Source: Clostridia bacterium
GTDB taxonomy: Bacteria; Bacillota; Clostridia; Christensenellales; CAG-138
DNA length: 56,374 nt
Assembly (NCBI GenBank): GCA_017438865.1
Contig: JAFRUN010000008.1
Coordinates: 1 to 56,374 of the forward strand
Reading direction: 5' to 3'
In this document: positions 36,087 through 44,439 of the stretch, piece after piece
Position numbering within the stretch: position 1 is the first letter of the stretch
How the letters are laid out: each line of letters starts with the position of its first letter
Translations under genes and position numbers: made by a program
Notes under the pieces: model-generated
Database searches by the model: none
What the model was told of the DNA's origin: nothing
What the model saw: the letters and a program-made list of their open reading frames with translations, nothing else

Positions 36087-36104
36087 AGTCGTTCTCCTTT
36101 CCGA

Positions 36105-36536
36105 TTACTTGAGCTCCAGCGCCTGGGGCTGCTGTGCTTCGTGGTTGTGGTTCGGACCTGCGTAGACGCGGAGCTTTTTCAGCATCTTGTCGCCCAGCGG
36201 GCCTTTCGGCATCATGCGGCGGATGGATTCGTAAACCGCAAACTCCGGCTTGGTCTGAAGCAGGGTGCGATAGCTGACTTCCTTGATTCCGCCCGGGAAA
36301 CCGGTGTGGTGGATGTGCGTCTTCTGATCGAGCTTTCTGCCGGTCAGACGGACTTTCTCGGCGTTGATGATGATCACATGGTCACCGCAATCAACGTGAG
36401 GCGTAAAGATGGGCTTGTGCTTACCGCGAAGGATCGCAGCGACCTGGCTGGACAGACGGCCAAGAACCATGTCCGTCGCATCCACGACATACCAGCTGCG
36501 CTCAACGGTTTCGCCCTTTGCCATATAGGACTTCAT
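36105..36536 (-). CDS. rplM: 50S ribosomal protein L13
   Basis: 143 residues from the ATG at 36536, with GGAGG eight bases upstream; an in-frame extension to 36644 is just the leader. [35 protein letters not shown] and RMMPKGPLG are typical of L13. Co-transcribed with rpsI. The leader is about 90 bases. Confidence 0.98.
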   Translation of the reverse strand: MKSYMAKGETVERSWYVVDATDMVLGRLSSQVAAILRGKHKPIFTPHVDCGDHVIIINAEKVRLTGRKLDQKTHIHHTGFPGGIKEVSYRTLLQTKPEFAVYESIRRMMPKGPLGDKMLKKLRVYAGPNHNHEAQQPQALELK

Positions 36537-36634
36537 GGCGATTCCTCCAATATATAAATTTTGTAAATCTTTGCTGCATTGCGGCGTTCTGATGTCGGGG
36601 CTGTGACGCAGTTCCACCCAATGGCACACCGAAT

Positions 36635-36663
36635 ATACTAACAAAACAAGTCCGGTCTGTCAA
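36635..36663 (-). promoter_or_regulatory. Sigma-A promoter of rplM-rpsI with long leader
   Basis: Minus strand TTGACA (36658-36663), a 17-base spacer and TAGTAT (36635-36640). The leader to the ATG is about 90 bases and includes CTGCGT...ATGCAG, which could pair; L13 operons of Bacillota often carry a regulatory leader RNA here, but I cannot confirm its fold. Confidence 0.65.
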
Positions 36664-36684
36664 GAAAAATTTTCAAGTTTTTCG

Positions 36685-36713
36685 GTATATTTTCAGAGAG
36701 ATCGCGCAAATTA
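36685..36713 (+). promoter_or_regulatory. Possible forespore sigma (G/F) promoter of spoVAC
   Basis: GTATA (36685-36689), 17 bases, CAAATTA (36707-36713), close to the sigma-G pattern GHATR-N17/18-CATNHTA. A similar arrangement precedes spoVAD. Confidence 0.4.
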
Positions 36714-36750
36714 TCGATATCGGTCAAAAATAAACTCTACGGAGGCGTCT

Positions 36751-36867
36751 ATGCCGCAACACACCGTTATCTATCGCATCTGTCCGCACGGCTGCGGCGG
36801 CGAAAAGCTGCCCGCCGACCGTGAAGCGCGCGCGCCCGAGCGCAGGGAGAAAGGCATTCGTCCGTGA
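36751..36867 (+). CDS. Small 38-residue ORF coupled to spoVAC
   Basis: The ATG at 36751 has GGAGG five bases upstream, the best ribosome site in the region. The product is Cys/His- then Arg-rich with a CPHGC motif (residues 11-15), which might bind metal. Its stop (36865-36867) overlaps the spoVAC GTG (36864). It may be a genuine sporulation microprotein or only a leader peptide that couples translation; I do not recognise it. Confidence 0.4.
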   Translation: MPQHTVIYRICPHGCGGEKLPADREARAPERREKGIRP

Positions 36868-37304
36868 AACAGCCGTTCGACGCAAAAGCGTATCAGAAGG
36901 AAGTCGCGCGGCGCGCGCCGAAAAGTCCCGCCGGAGTCCAATGCCTTAAGGCATTTCTGGTCGGCGGGATCATCTGTGTGCTCGGGCAGGGCGTCCATGA
37001 TCTTGCAACGCTCCTCTCCCTCTCCGACGCCGACGCCTCGACCGTCAGCTCTATCACGCTGATCTTTGTTACCGCGCTTCTGACCGGGCTCGGCGTGTTC
37101 GACCGCATCGCGTCGTTTGCGGGCGCCGGCACGGTCGTGCCGATCACGGGGTTTGCAAACGCGATCGTCGCCCCCGCCATGGAATACCGTCCCGAGGGCT
37201 TCGTGCTCGGCGTCGGCGCAAAGCTGTTCACGATCGCCGGTCCGGTCCTCGTCTACGGCATCGGCGCCTCGATCGTCGTCGGGCTCCTTTCTCTGCTGTT
37301 CTGA
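36864..37304 (+). CDS. spoVAC: Stage V sporulation protein AC
   Basis: 146 residues from a GTG with GGGAGAAAGG upstream. Three or four membrane helices; AFLVGGIICVLGQGVHDL and GAGTVVPITGFANAIVAPAMEYRPEGFVLGVGAK-type motifs of SpoVAC. Part of the inner-membrane channel that moves dipicolinic acid into spores and releases it in germination. Unusually, it is about 11 kb from spoVAD-spoVAE rather than next to them. Confidence 0.9.
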   Translation: MKQPFDAKAYQKEVARRAPKSPAGVQCLKAFLVGGIICVLGQGVHDLATLLSLSDADASTVSSITLIFVTALLTGLGVFDRIASFAGAGTVVPITGFANAIVAPAMEYRPEGFVLGVGAKLFTIAGPVLVYGIGASIVVGLLSLLF

Positions 37305-37305
37305 A

Positions 37306-37336
37306 CAAAAGAAGCGGGAGTGCTCCCGCTTCTTTC
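37306..37336. terminator. Terminator between spoVAC and the XRE-TPR gene
   Basis: GAAGCGGGA-GTGC-TCCCGCTTC with AAAA before and TTT after; usable in both directions. Confidence 0.8.
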
Positions 37337-37346
37337 GCATTTCGGC

Positions 37347-38372
37347 TTATGCGTTCGCTTTCAATCTCTCGATCTCGCGGCGGACATAATCGACCGTCTC
37401 GCCGTTGACGGTGTGCCAGTCCTCCCTGAGGATCACGATCTCGCGCTCGAGGGCTTCGACGCCGCGCATCGGATCGCCCATGCGCTCCGAGACCTGTGCG
37501 ATCGCTTCCAGCGCGTCCACCATCCGCGGCGGCTTCTGGATCTCCATTGCCTTTTCGTACATGGCGATCGCCTGCTCGAATTGTCCTGCGCGGGCGTATA
37601 CGTCGCCCATAGACAGCCATGTCATCCACTCGTCCGGGTACTGTTCGCACATGCGGTTCCAATGCTGCATGGCAAGGTCCCGATTCCCTGCAAACCACTC
37701 AATATTGCCCTCATAGAGCGGTACGCGGAAGGTCATTTCGTGTTTCGCCATTTCCTTCACCGCTTCCCGCGCCTCGTCAAAGCGCTGGTCGTCGATCAGA
37801 ACGTCCATCAGATACAGATAAGCGCGGGACGCGTCGGGATGCGCTTTGATATGCGCTTTCCAGAATTCGATTTCTTTATGATGCGTCCAGCAGTACCAAT
37901 CCGAACCGCGAGAGCCGAATGCGTGGCTGAGTTCGCAAAATGCGTCCCGATTATAGGGATCGCGGCGGATCGCTTCCCTTGCGGCAAGCTCCGCCCGCGC
38001 ATGACATTGCTCGGCAAGGCGGTTTTCCATGTCCGCGAGCAGCGAATACGGCTTCGGGTTGTCCGGCTCCTTCATGCCCTTTTCGAGCAGGAACCGGCGC
38101 TCGGTCTCGACCACCGCGGGATCGAACTCCCTGACGTCCCAGATCATGTTCTGGATGCGCTCCAGGCGGGTGTCGTCACTGAGCGCAAACAGCGCGTCGA
38201 TCGTGACGCCGAAGTAGGCGGAGATCTCCGGCAGCAGCGAGATGTCCGGCAGCGTTTCCCCGCGTTCCCAGCGGCTGACCGCCTGTCCTGTCACGCCCAG
38301 CTTCTCCGCCACGGTCTCCTGCGTGAGCCCGCGCGCCGTGCGAAGCTCCTTAAACTGTTTTCCGAATTCCAT
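37347..38372 (-). CDS. XRE-family regulator with TPR-like C-terminus
   Basis: 341 residues from the ATG at 38372, which has AGGAGG seven bases upstream. Residues 1-60 form an XRE helix-turn-helix (LRTARGLTQETVAEKLGVTGQAVSRWERG); the remainder is helical with TPR-like repeats (DEWMTWLSMGDVYARAGQFEQAIAMYEKAME). The architecture resembles peptide- or stress-responsive regulators of Bacillota; the target genes are unknown. The adjacent TraX-like gene lies upstream on the same strand. Confidence 0.85.
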   Translation of the reverse strand: MEFGKQFKELRTARGLTQETVAEKLGVTGQAVSRWERGETLPDISLLPEISAYFGVTIDALFALSDDTRLERIQNMIWDVREFDPAVVETERRFLLEKGMKEPDNPKPYSLLADMENRLAEQCHARAELAAREAIRRDPYNRDAFCELSHAFGSRGSDWYCWTHHKEIEFWKAHIKAHPDASRAYLYLMDVLIDDQRFDEAREAVKEMAKHEMTFRVPLYEGNIEWFAGNRDLAMQHWNRMCEQYPDEWMTWLSMGDVYARAGQFEQAIAMYEKAMEIQKPPRMVDALEAIAQVSERMGDPMRGVEALEREIVILREDWHTVNGETVDYVRREIERLKANA

Positions 38373-38468
38373 GTTTGTTTCCTCCTGTTTCGTTCTGCTC
38401 ACAGGATAGCAGAACGGCGCGACCTTTTACAGCGCGCCGAAAGACAATCGATTCAACCGTCTGTTGGA

Positions 38469-39215
38469 TCAGCCGCCGATCATGACGCCGACGTTGCCCA
38501 GCAGGAGCAGCCGCAGGATCCCGACCGCAACGAGGTGCGCGGGATAGTAGATGTAGAACAGCCACTTCATGCCCTTCCATGTGCCGCGCTGTCCGTTGTA
38601 GAGCTTCAGAAGCGGGATCGACAGCGCCGTCATAAGCTGCAGTACGCCGTAAATCCTGTCGATAAAGAAGAAGTAGACAACCGCATACGCCGCCGTCCAG
38701 ATCATCATCCAGATCATCCGTTTTGCAAAGGATTCACGCTTGCCCCACAGATACAGGATCGCCATGACCGCGATGCAGCTCCAGTCCGACGGAAAGCTGA
38801 CAAGCAGGATCGGCATGAGCAGCAGAAACTTGAGCCATGTTTTCAGTTCGGAATCGAAGAGCTTGATCGTGATCAGTCCCCAGAACAGCGACCAGATGAC
38901 GCTCGTCTGGTTGAACAGGCTTTTCACAAACGGCAAAAACGAAATGCCGAACGCAAAGCAGTAGGCAAAATGCGAAACGACCGCGAAGAGCAAAAGCCGC
39001 AGCGCATACTTTTTGAAGTCATGCGTGTGCATGTAGCCCTCGGCGATGAAGAACCACATGATCGGCGCGGTGATCCGCCCGATCGCGTGCAGCGCAAGCA
39101 GCCACGGCATATACTGATATCCCGGAAACAGGATCCAGAGCACATGATCCAGCGTCATCGCCGCGATCGCGATGAGCTTTAATGCGTTGCCGGTCAAACC
39201 GCGTTTCTCTTCCAT
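38469..39215 (-). CDS. TraX family membrane protein
   Basis: 248 residues from the ATG at 39215 (GGAG nine bases upstream); an in-frame TTG at 39233 is less likely. Seven or eight membrane helices with ALKLIAIAAMTLDHVLWIL and GRITAPIMWFFIAEGY near the N-terminus, the TraX pattern. TraX of F plasmid N-acetylates pilin; chromosomal clostridial copies are membrane acyltransferase-like proteins with no known substrate. The glycosidase gene ends 14 bases before this start. Confidence 0.88.
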   Translation of the reverse strand: MEEKRGLTGNALKLIAIAAMTLDHVLWILFPGYQYMPWLLALHAIGRITAPIMWFFIAEGYMHTHDFKKYALRLLLFAVVSHFAYCFAFGISFLPFVKSLFNQTSVIWSLFWGLITIKLFDSELKTWLKFLLLMPILLVSFPSDWSCIAVMAILYLWGKRESFAKRMIWMMIWTAAYAVVYFFFIDRIYGVLQLMTALSIPLLKLYNGQRGTWKGMKWLFYIYYPAHLVAVGILRLLLLGNVGVMIGG

Positions 39216-39229
39216 CTTCCCCTGCTCCG

Positions 39230-41653
39230 TCAATATCCGTGCCGGTAGCCGTCATGGATCGTCGGCGTGTTCGGCGACGGGATCTGCTCGCTGTACCCGA
39301 ACAGCAGCGCGTCCGGCCATTTGCGCTGGATGTCGACCGTCCCCGGCTTATAATGCCGGTTCAGCGCCTCGCCCATGAACACGATGCCGACCGACGAGCC
39401 GCCGTCCATGTTGAACGCGACGGTGCATCCGTAATCAATAAACATCTGCGCGAAGAATTCAAGCGTGATGCTGTACGAAAAATCCATCTGCCGTCCCTCG
39501 GTCGCGATCGCGATCCAATGTCCCGGCTCGACCATGCCGATGCCGCAGCGCGGGTTGGGATGATCGACGCGATGCTTTTTTGTGACCTCGGCGATCTGCC
39601 CGTTTTCCACGAGCGTCGGGCCGAAGCCGTATGTGTCGCGCACGCCGTGGTCAAGGAGAACGCGTTCGGACGCGCCGAACACCGGCAGTACGCTCAGCGT
39701 CATGTCGTCCCTGATGACCAGCGTTTCGGACTTGCCTGCGTTGAAATAGAACCTGCCCTTCCGGATCAGGCAGCCCTTGAGTTCCTTCTCCGCATCGGTC
39801 AGATTGTCGCCGGTGATCGCAAGAACCGCCTTTTCCGTGCGCGCATAGACATACGGCATCAGCGGCGCGCGCACGCCCGAGCGATAACTCGTATACTCGC
39901 GCATACGGATGTCCGCGACGTAGTAGACATGCGGTTTCCCCTCCTGCTGCGTCGAATGGACTTCGTGAACGTCGATCGCGAGCACATCGGATTTATACCA
40001 CCAATGCCCGTTGTCCCAATCCAGCTCGAACTCCTCGCCCGGCTCGGAAAGGAAATACGCGTCGATCGGATCCGGCGTCGGTTCGGGCGTCGGCGCTTCC
40101 GTCGGCGCAGGCGTCGGTTCTTCGGTGGTCGCAGGCGTCGGCGCTTCCGTCGGCGCGGGCGTTGCCTCGGCTTCCGCCGTGACCGCCGGTTTGTCCGCAG
40201 GTGCGAAAACGCCCGTCAGCAGCAGGATGGAAAGCGCGATCCCGACGCAAAGCGGCAGCAGGAACCACAGCCGTTTTTTCGCAAAGATCAGGATCGCGGC
40301 GGCAAGCGCGGCGCCGCACGCGCCGGGGATCCACCAAAGCTGCGGTTTGACGGCTTCCGGTTCCGGCTCCGCCGGTTTCTCTTCAGTCGGTTTCTCCGTC
40401 GGTTCCGCTTTTGCAGGCGCCGGCGTCGGCGCGGCCGTCGGCTCCGGCGTTGCCGTCGGTTCGGGCGTCGGTTCGGGCGTCGGCGTCGGGCATTGATAGT
40501 TTTCAAAGGAATCCAATGCAAGGTGTTCCAGAAGATCGTCCTTCTTTACATCCTCGCCGACCGTGCTTTTCTGCAATGTGAACCGCACCGTTTCCGGCAT
40601 ATCCCTGCGGAACATCCGTTCCTCTCGATAGAGACCGTAAAGCTCGTCCGCAAGCGCATCGGCGGTGACGCCGCCGAACACGACCAGCGGCTGCGCGCCC
40701 GAAAAGACCGTTTCGCCCGTTTGCGAGAGCGTGTAGACCTTGCCGACCGTATGCGCTTCGGTTCCCGCATAGCGCGAAGGATCCGCCGCGATCCTGACGG
40801 CTTCAAGCACCGCCCGCGCGATAAAGGCGTCCATGAAGGAGCCCTCTTTTTTGTCCGTGTTGAGCGTGATCAGAATCTGTGGGCGGCAGGTGCGAATCTC
40901 GTTCGTCAGCAGTTTTTTCAGCTGATTGTCCGAAAGCCCGAGCGCCCTCAAGGCGGCTTTATCGCCCTTCACGGTTGCATTGTCTCCCGTGCCGAAATAC
41001 GGCGCTTTTTGAATGCCCATCCGTTCCAGCACCTGGATGCATTGATGCGAATGGTATCCGTCGGCGCCGTTCAGATACATGACGCGCACGGAGAGTCCGT
41101 GCTCGCCGCAGAGCGCAGGCAGAAGCCCGCCGAGTTTTGTAAGCTCGTCGCCGGGCGTGTTCAGCACAATCAGGATATCGGCTTGATCGCTTGTATCGCG
41201 GAACGGCAGCGCGCCGTCATCCGCCGCGGCGAAGAAATCGCTCAGCACCAGAAAACGGGATTCGCTGTAAATCTTCACGGTCGACGCCGAATCATCCAGC
41301 GGAACGCTCATATACCCGATCGACGTCGTTTTGCGCATCGAAGAAAGGCGGCGTCCGTCGGCGTCGAAAACCATCAGGGAATAGACTTTATTCGCTTCGT
41401 AAAACCCGACGATCAGCGTTTTTGCGCCGGACGGTACCTTCATTTCGATGTGCTCGTCCGGATAAAGCGAGACCGTCGTGAACGGATCGCCGTCAGAAAG
41501 GTGCGAAACATAGGATTCGACCTCTTCCGGAACCGTATACTCGCACGGCAGCGCGGCGTCCGCGCGGTTCGGCGCATCCTCGGCAAACACAGCCGCGGGA
41601 AGCGCAAACAGCAGCGCGCATATCAGCAAAAACAGACGTTTTGAAACTCTCAT
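39230..41653 (-). CDS. Multidomain surface protein: PIG-L-like plus phosphodiester glycosidase (NAGPA) domain
   Basis: 807 residues. Signal peptide 1-24 (AVFA/ED). About 40-145: beta-rich domain. About 155-385: PIG-L deacetylase-like region in which the metal motif HPDDE is replaced by NTPGDE (165-170), so it is probably inactive. About 387-410: Thr/Pro/Glu repeat. About 439-483: one or two membrane helices. About 494-531: second Thr/Pro repeat. About 535-807: NAGPA-type phosphodiester glycosidase domain with VAFNMDGGSSVGIVF. Likely acts on cell-surface glycans. It precedes the TraX-like gene and is preceded by its own promoter. Confidence 0.85.
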   Translation of the reverse strand: MRVSKRLFLLICALLFALPAAVFAEDAPNRADAALPCEYTVPEEVESYVSHLSDGDPFTTVSLYPDEHIEMKVPSGAKTLIVGFYEANKVYSLMVFDADGRRLSSMRKTTSIGYMSVPLDDSASTVKIYSESRFLVLSDFFAAADDGALPFRDTSDQADILIVLNTPGDELTKLGGLLPALCGEHGLSVRVMYLNGADGYHSHQCIQVLERMGIQKAPYFGTGDNATVKGDKAALRALGLSDNQLKKLLTNEIRTCRPQILITLNTDKKEGSFMDAFIARAVLEAVRIAADPSRYAGTEAHTVGKVYTLSQTGETVFSGAQPLVVFGGVTADALADELYGLYREERMFRRDMPETVRFTLQKSTVGEDVKKDDLLEHLALDSFENYQCPTPTPEPTPEPTATPEPTAAPTPAPAKAEPTEKPTEEKPAEPEPEAVKPQLWWIPGACGAALAAAILIFAKKRLWFLLPLCVGIALSILLLTGVFAPADKPAVTAEAEATPAPTEAPTPATTEEPTPAPTEAPTPEPTPDPIDAYFLSEPGEEFELDWDNGHWWYKSDVLAIDVHEVHSTQQEGKPHVYYVADIRMREYTSYRSGVRAPLMPYVYARTEKAVLAITGDNLTDAEKELKGCLIRKGRFYFNAGKSETLVIRDDMTLSVLPVFGASERVLLDHGVRDTYGFGPTLVENGQIAEVTKKHRVDHPNPRCGIGMVEPGHWIAIATEGRQMDFSYSITLEFFAQMFIDYGCTVAFNMDGGSSVGIVFMGEALNRHYKPGTVDIQRKWPDALLFGYSEQIPSPNTPTIHDGYRHGY

Positions 41654-41697
41654 TTTTTTCAGACCGGAAGCGGAATCCTTCAGACAGATTATTGGTT

Positions 41698-41726
41698 ATG
41701 ATATCATGTTCGGCAAAAAAAGTCAA
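41698..41726 (-). promoter_or_regulatory. Sigma-A promoter of the glycosidase gene
   Basis: Minus strand TTGACT (41721-41726), a 17-base spacer and TATCAT (41698-41703). Confidence 0.7.
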
Positions 41727-41796
41727 TTTCCGCACGTTTTACGATTCTGTTACAACGAATTCGCATTTATATGACATTTCGGACGCATTTGGGCGG

Positions 41797-41802
41797 TATA
41801 AT
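41797..41802 (+). promoter_or_regulatory. -10 box of the VanZ-like gene
   Basis: Perfect TATAAT 28 bases before the ATG; no good -35 at the usual distance, so this may need an activator or an extended -10. Confidence 0.45.
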
Positions 41803-41829
41803 CACCCCATCAAAGGAACGGAGAACCGT

Positions 41830-42504
41830 ATGACCTATCTGTACGACGCAATGCATTTTCTGCCGTTTTCGGCGCTTGCCGCGGCGCTTTTATATCTGCC
41901 GCTCGCGGTGTTTCTGCACGTCCGGAAAAAGCCGTATCCGTTCCTCCGCGATCTTGTCAATTATCTGCTGACCGGGTTCCTGTTTGCGCTTGTCTATGTG
42001 ACGTTCTTCTGGGCGTTCACGCGAAACGTCAGTCCGGACGCCGTGCGGCTGCATCTTCTCCCCGGCGATTCGTTCCTCTACGCGCTGCAGTACGACGGCG
42101 GGCTGTGGTCGAGCCAGATCATGTGGAACGTCTGCCTCTTTATACCGCTCGGCGGGCTGCTGCCCTGCGTGTTCCGTCCGCTTCGCAAAGGCGCGTGGAA
42201 AACCGTGCTGATCTGCCTTCTGCTTTCGCTCTGCATCGAGTTCGTGCAGTATTTCACCGGCCGCATTGCAGACATGGACGACGTGATCTGCAATACGCTC
42301 GGCGGCGTCTTCGGCCGTGCGCTCTATACAGTCGCCGCATGGATTTTTCGTAAGGTCAAGGCGTTTGAGCCGGTCTTCACCGATCACGCAAAACTGCCCG
42401 GGCATATCGCCGCGATCCTTACGATGATCCTGATCCTGCTTGCGCCGACCGTACTCGACCTGATAAACGCGGCTCTGCCGAACGGTCTTTTCCCGATCGC
42501 ATAA
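41830..42504 (+). CDS. VanZ-like family membrane protein
   Basis: 224 residues from the ATG at 41830, with GGAACGGAG upstream. Five or six helices; NVCLFIPLGGLLPCVF, LLLSLCIEFVQYF and GRIADMDDVICNTLGGVFG are the VanZ-like signature (internal repeat with Asp residues). The family is linked to lipoglycopeptide resistance, but distant copies like this are of unknown role. A strong terminator follows. Confidence 0.9.
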   Translation: MTYLYDAMHFLPFSALAAALLYLPLAVFLHVRKKPYPFLRDLVNYLLTGFLFALVYVTFFWAFTRNVSPDAVRLHLLPGDSFLYALQYDGGLWSSQIMWNVCLFIPLGGLLPCVFRPLRKGAWKTVLICLLLSLCIEFVQYFTGRIADMDDVICNTLGGVFGRALYTVAAWIFRKVKAFEPVFTDHAKLPGHIAAILTMILILLAPTVLDLINAALPNGLFPIA

Positions 42505-42511
42505 CGAAATA

Positions 42512-42543
42512 AATAAGGACTTCCCTTGCGGGAAGTCCTTTTT
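42512..42543. terminator. Terminator between VanZ-like gene and flavodiiron gene
   Basis: AAGGACTTCCC-TTGC-GGGAAGTCCTT with A- and T-runs on both sides. Confidence 0.88.
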
Positions 42544-42552
42544 ATGCGGAAG

Positions 42553-44352
42553 TTACTTGATCGGCTCGAAATCCGCGGCGCCGTGCTTGCACAGCGGGCA
42601 GATGAAGTCCTCGGGCAGCTCGTCGCCCTCGTAGACGTAGCCGCAGATCTTGCACACCCAGCCCTTCTTGCCTTCGGTCGCGGGCTTCGGCTTGACGTTC
42701 TTCTGATAGTAGGTATACGTCATCGTCTCGACGCGGTTGATGACGCGCGCCTCGGTGACGGAGCAGATGAACATGCCGTGCGTGCCGAGGTCGATGTAAT
42801 CCTCGACCTTCAGCGACATGAACGAGTTGATGTAGTGCGGCAGGAAGACGAGCCCGTTGTCCGAGCGCAGCGGCGAGCAGTTTTTGAACTTATCGACGTT
42901 TCTGCCGCTCTGGAAGCCGAAGTTCTCGAACACCGAAAACGGTGCTTCAATACTGAGGCAGTTGACGTTCATGATGCCGGACGACTTCACGACATGGTGC
43001 GTATAGTTCTGCTTGTTGATGCACACCGCGACGCGGTTCGGCTGGCTCGTGAGCTGCGAAACCGTGTTGACGATACAGCCGTTGTCCTTCTTGCCGTCGT
43101 TCGATGTCACGACGTACAGACCGTAGCCGATGTTGAACAGCGCGGTCAGATCGTTCTTGTTCGCGGTCTCGTTGTTGCGCGCTTCGTATTCCGCGCAGAG
43201 CTCCTCCGCCATTGCGTCGATCTGCTGCTTGTTCTCGTCGTTCATCGCGCTCATGATCTTCACGCTCGCCTCGGTGAACTTCAGGTTCTTGCACGGTTCG
43301 AGGATCGCCTTCATGGTCTTTGCCGCCATCGGCGCCCAGCTGCCGTTCTCGATGATGCCGATCGTGCGGTTCTTATAGCCGCGCTCGACGAGATGCTCGA
43401 GGAAGGTGCGCATGAACGGGAACACGTCGGCGTTGTAGGTGGTCGACGCAAGGACCAGCTTGCCGTAACGGAACGCGTCCTCCACCGCCTCCGCCATGTC
43501 GTCGCGCGCGAGGTCGGTGACGCTGACCTTCGGACAGCCCTTTGCCTTCAGCTTGTCGGCAAGGAGCTCGACCGCCTTTTTCGTGTTGCCGTAAACGGAG
43601 GTATAGGCGATCACAACGCCTTCGGATTCGACGCCGTAGCTCGACCAGGTCTGGTACAGGTTCAGGTAATAGCCGAGATTTTCCTTAAGAACCGGACCGT
43701 GCAGCGGGCAGATCGTCTGAATGTCCAGATTCGCAGCTTTCTTCAGGACCGCCTGCACCTGCGCGCCGTACTTGCCGACAATGCCGAAATAGTACCGCCG
43801 CGCTTCGCACGCCCAATCCTCCTCGACGTCCAGCGCGCCGAACTTTCCGAAGCCGTCCGCCGAGAACAGGATCTTGTCCTTTGTGTCGTAGGTCATCAGA
43901 ACCTCGGGCCAGTGCACCATCGGCGCGGTCACGAACGCCAGCGTATGCCCGCCGAGATTGAGCGTGTCGCCCTCGCCCACGACGACGCGGCGATCGGCAA
44001 AGTCCGTGCCGAAGAAGTTCTGCATCATCGTAAACGCCTTCGAGGACGCAACGATCTTCGCCTCCGGATACTGGTTCGCAAACGTCATGATGTTCGCCGA
44101 ATGGTCCGGCTCCATGTGCTGCACGATCAGATAATCCGGCTTTTTACCATCGAGCGCGTTTTCGAGATTGTCGAGCCATTCATGTTTGAAACGGGCGTCG
44201 ACCGTATCGAACACGGCGATCTTCTGATCTTTCACAACGTAGGAATTGTATGCCATGCCGTTCGGAACGACATACTGTCCCTCGAACAGATCGACCGCAT
44301 GGTCGTTGACGCCGATATACAGCACAGTGTCGGTCACGTGATTCAGGTTCAT
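42553..44352 (-). CDS. Flavodiiron protein fused to flavin reductase and rubredoxin
   Basis: 599 residues, four modules. Beta-lactamase-like diiron domain 1-245 with HMEPDH at 79-84, the HWPE motif and PLHGP; flavodoxin domain about 250-395 (AYTSVYGNTKKAVELLA FMN loop); flavin-reductase-like FMN domain about 405-555; C-terminal rubredoxin about 563-599 with CKICG and CPLCK. Reduces O2 to water (or NO) using electrons delivered by its own rubredoxin and flavin reductase modules, protecting an anaerobe. The whole electron route from NAD(P)H is in one chain. AGGAGG precedes the ATG. Confidence 0.95.
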   Translation of the reverse strand: MNLNHVTDTVLYIGVNDHAVDLFEGQYVVPNGMAYNSYVVKDQKIAVFDTVDARFKHEWLDNLENALDGKKPDYLIVQHMEPDHSANIMTFANQYPEAKIVASSKAFTMMQNFFGTDFADRRVVVGEGDTLNLGGHTLAFVTAPMVHWPEVLMTYDTKDKILFSADGFGKFGALDVEEDWACEARRYYFGIVGKYGAQVQAVLKKAANLDIQTICPLHGPVLKENLGYYLNLYQTWSSYGVESEGVVIAYTSVYGNTKKAVELLADKLKAKGCPKVSVTDLARDDMAEAVEDAFRYGKLVLASTTYNADVFPFMRTFLEHLVERGYKNRTIGIIENGSWAPMAAKTMKAILEPCKNLKFTEASVKIMSAMNDENKQQIDAMAEELCAEYEARNNETANKNDLTALFNIGYGLYVVTSNDGKKDNGCIVNTVSQLTSQPNRVAVCINKQNYTHHVVKSSGIMNVNCLSIEAPFSVFENFGFQSGRNVDKFKNCSPLRSDNGLVFLPHYINSFMSLKVEDYIDLGTHGMFICSVTEARVINRVETMTYTYYQKNVKPKPATEGKKGWVCKICGYVYEGDELPEDFICPLCKHGAADFEPIK

Positions 44353-44379
44353 AGGATACCTCCTGTACTTTTTTTTGTC

Positions 44380-44408
44380 ATCATATCATAAAGCGCCCGC
44401 GGTTTCAA
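44380..44408 (-). promoter_or_regulatory. Promoter of the flavodiiron gene, embedded in a hairpin
   Basis: Minus strand TTGAAA (44403-44408), 17 bases, TATGAT (44380-44385). The -35 lies in the loop of the GCCCGCGG/CCGCGGGC hairpin at 44394-44418, so read-through from the upstream gene would form a hairpin that also overlaps this promoter. Confidence 0.6.
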
Positions 44409-44418
44409 CAGCCGCGGG
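44394..44418 (-). terminator. GC-rich hairpin after the YdcF-like gene
   Basis: Eight perfect pairs around TGTTGAAA-type loop sequence; the U-run on the minus strand is short (CTTTAT), so terminator strength is uncertain. Confidence 0.5.
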
Positions 44419-44439
44419 CGATATTATACAGATTCTGTG

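Noticed and set aside
39215..39233. TTG at 39233 as start of the TraX-like gene
   Set aside because: The ATG at 39215 has a usable ribosome site and gives the normal TraX N-terminus.
40050..40500. Periodic GGCGTCGG-type repeats, considered as a tandem repeat or CRISPR
   Set aside because: They encode the Thr/Pro/Glu linkers of the glycosidase protein, and repeat units have no distinct spacers.
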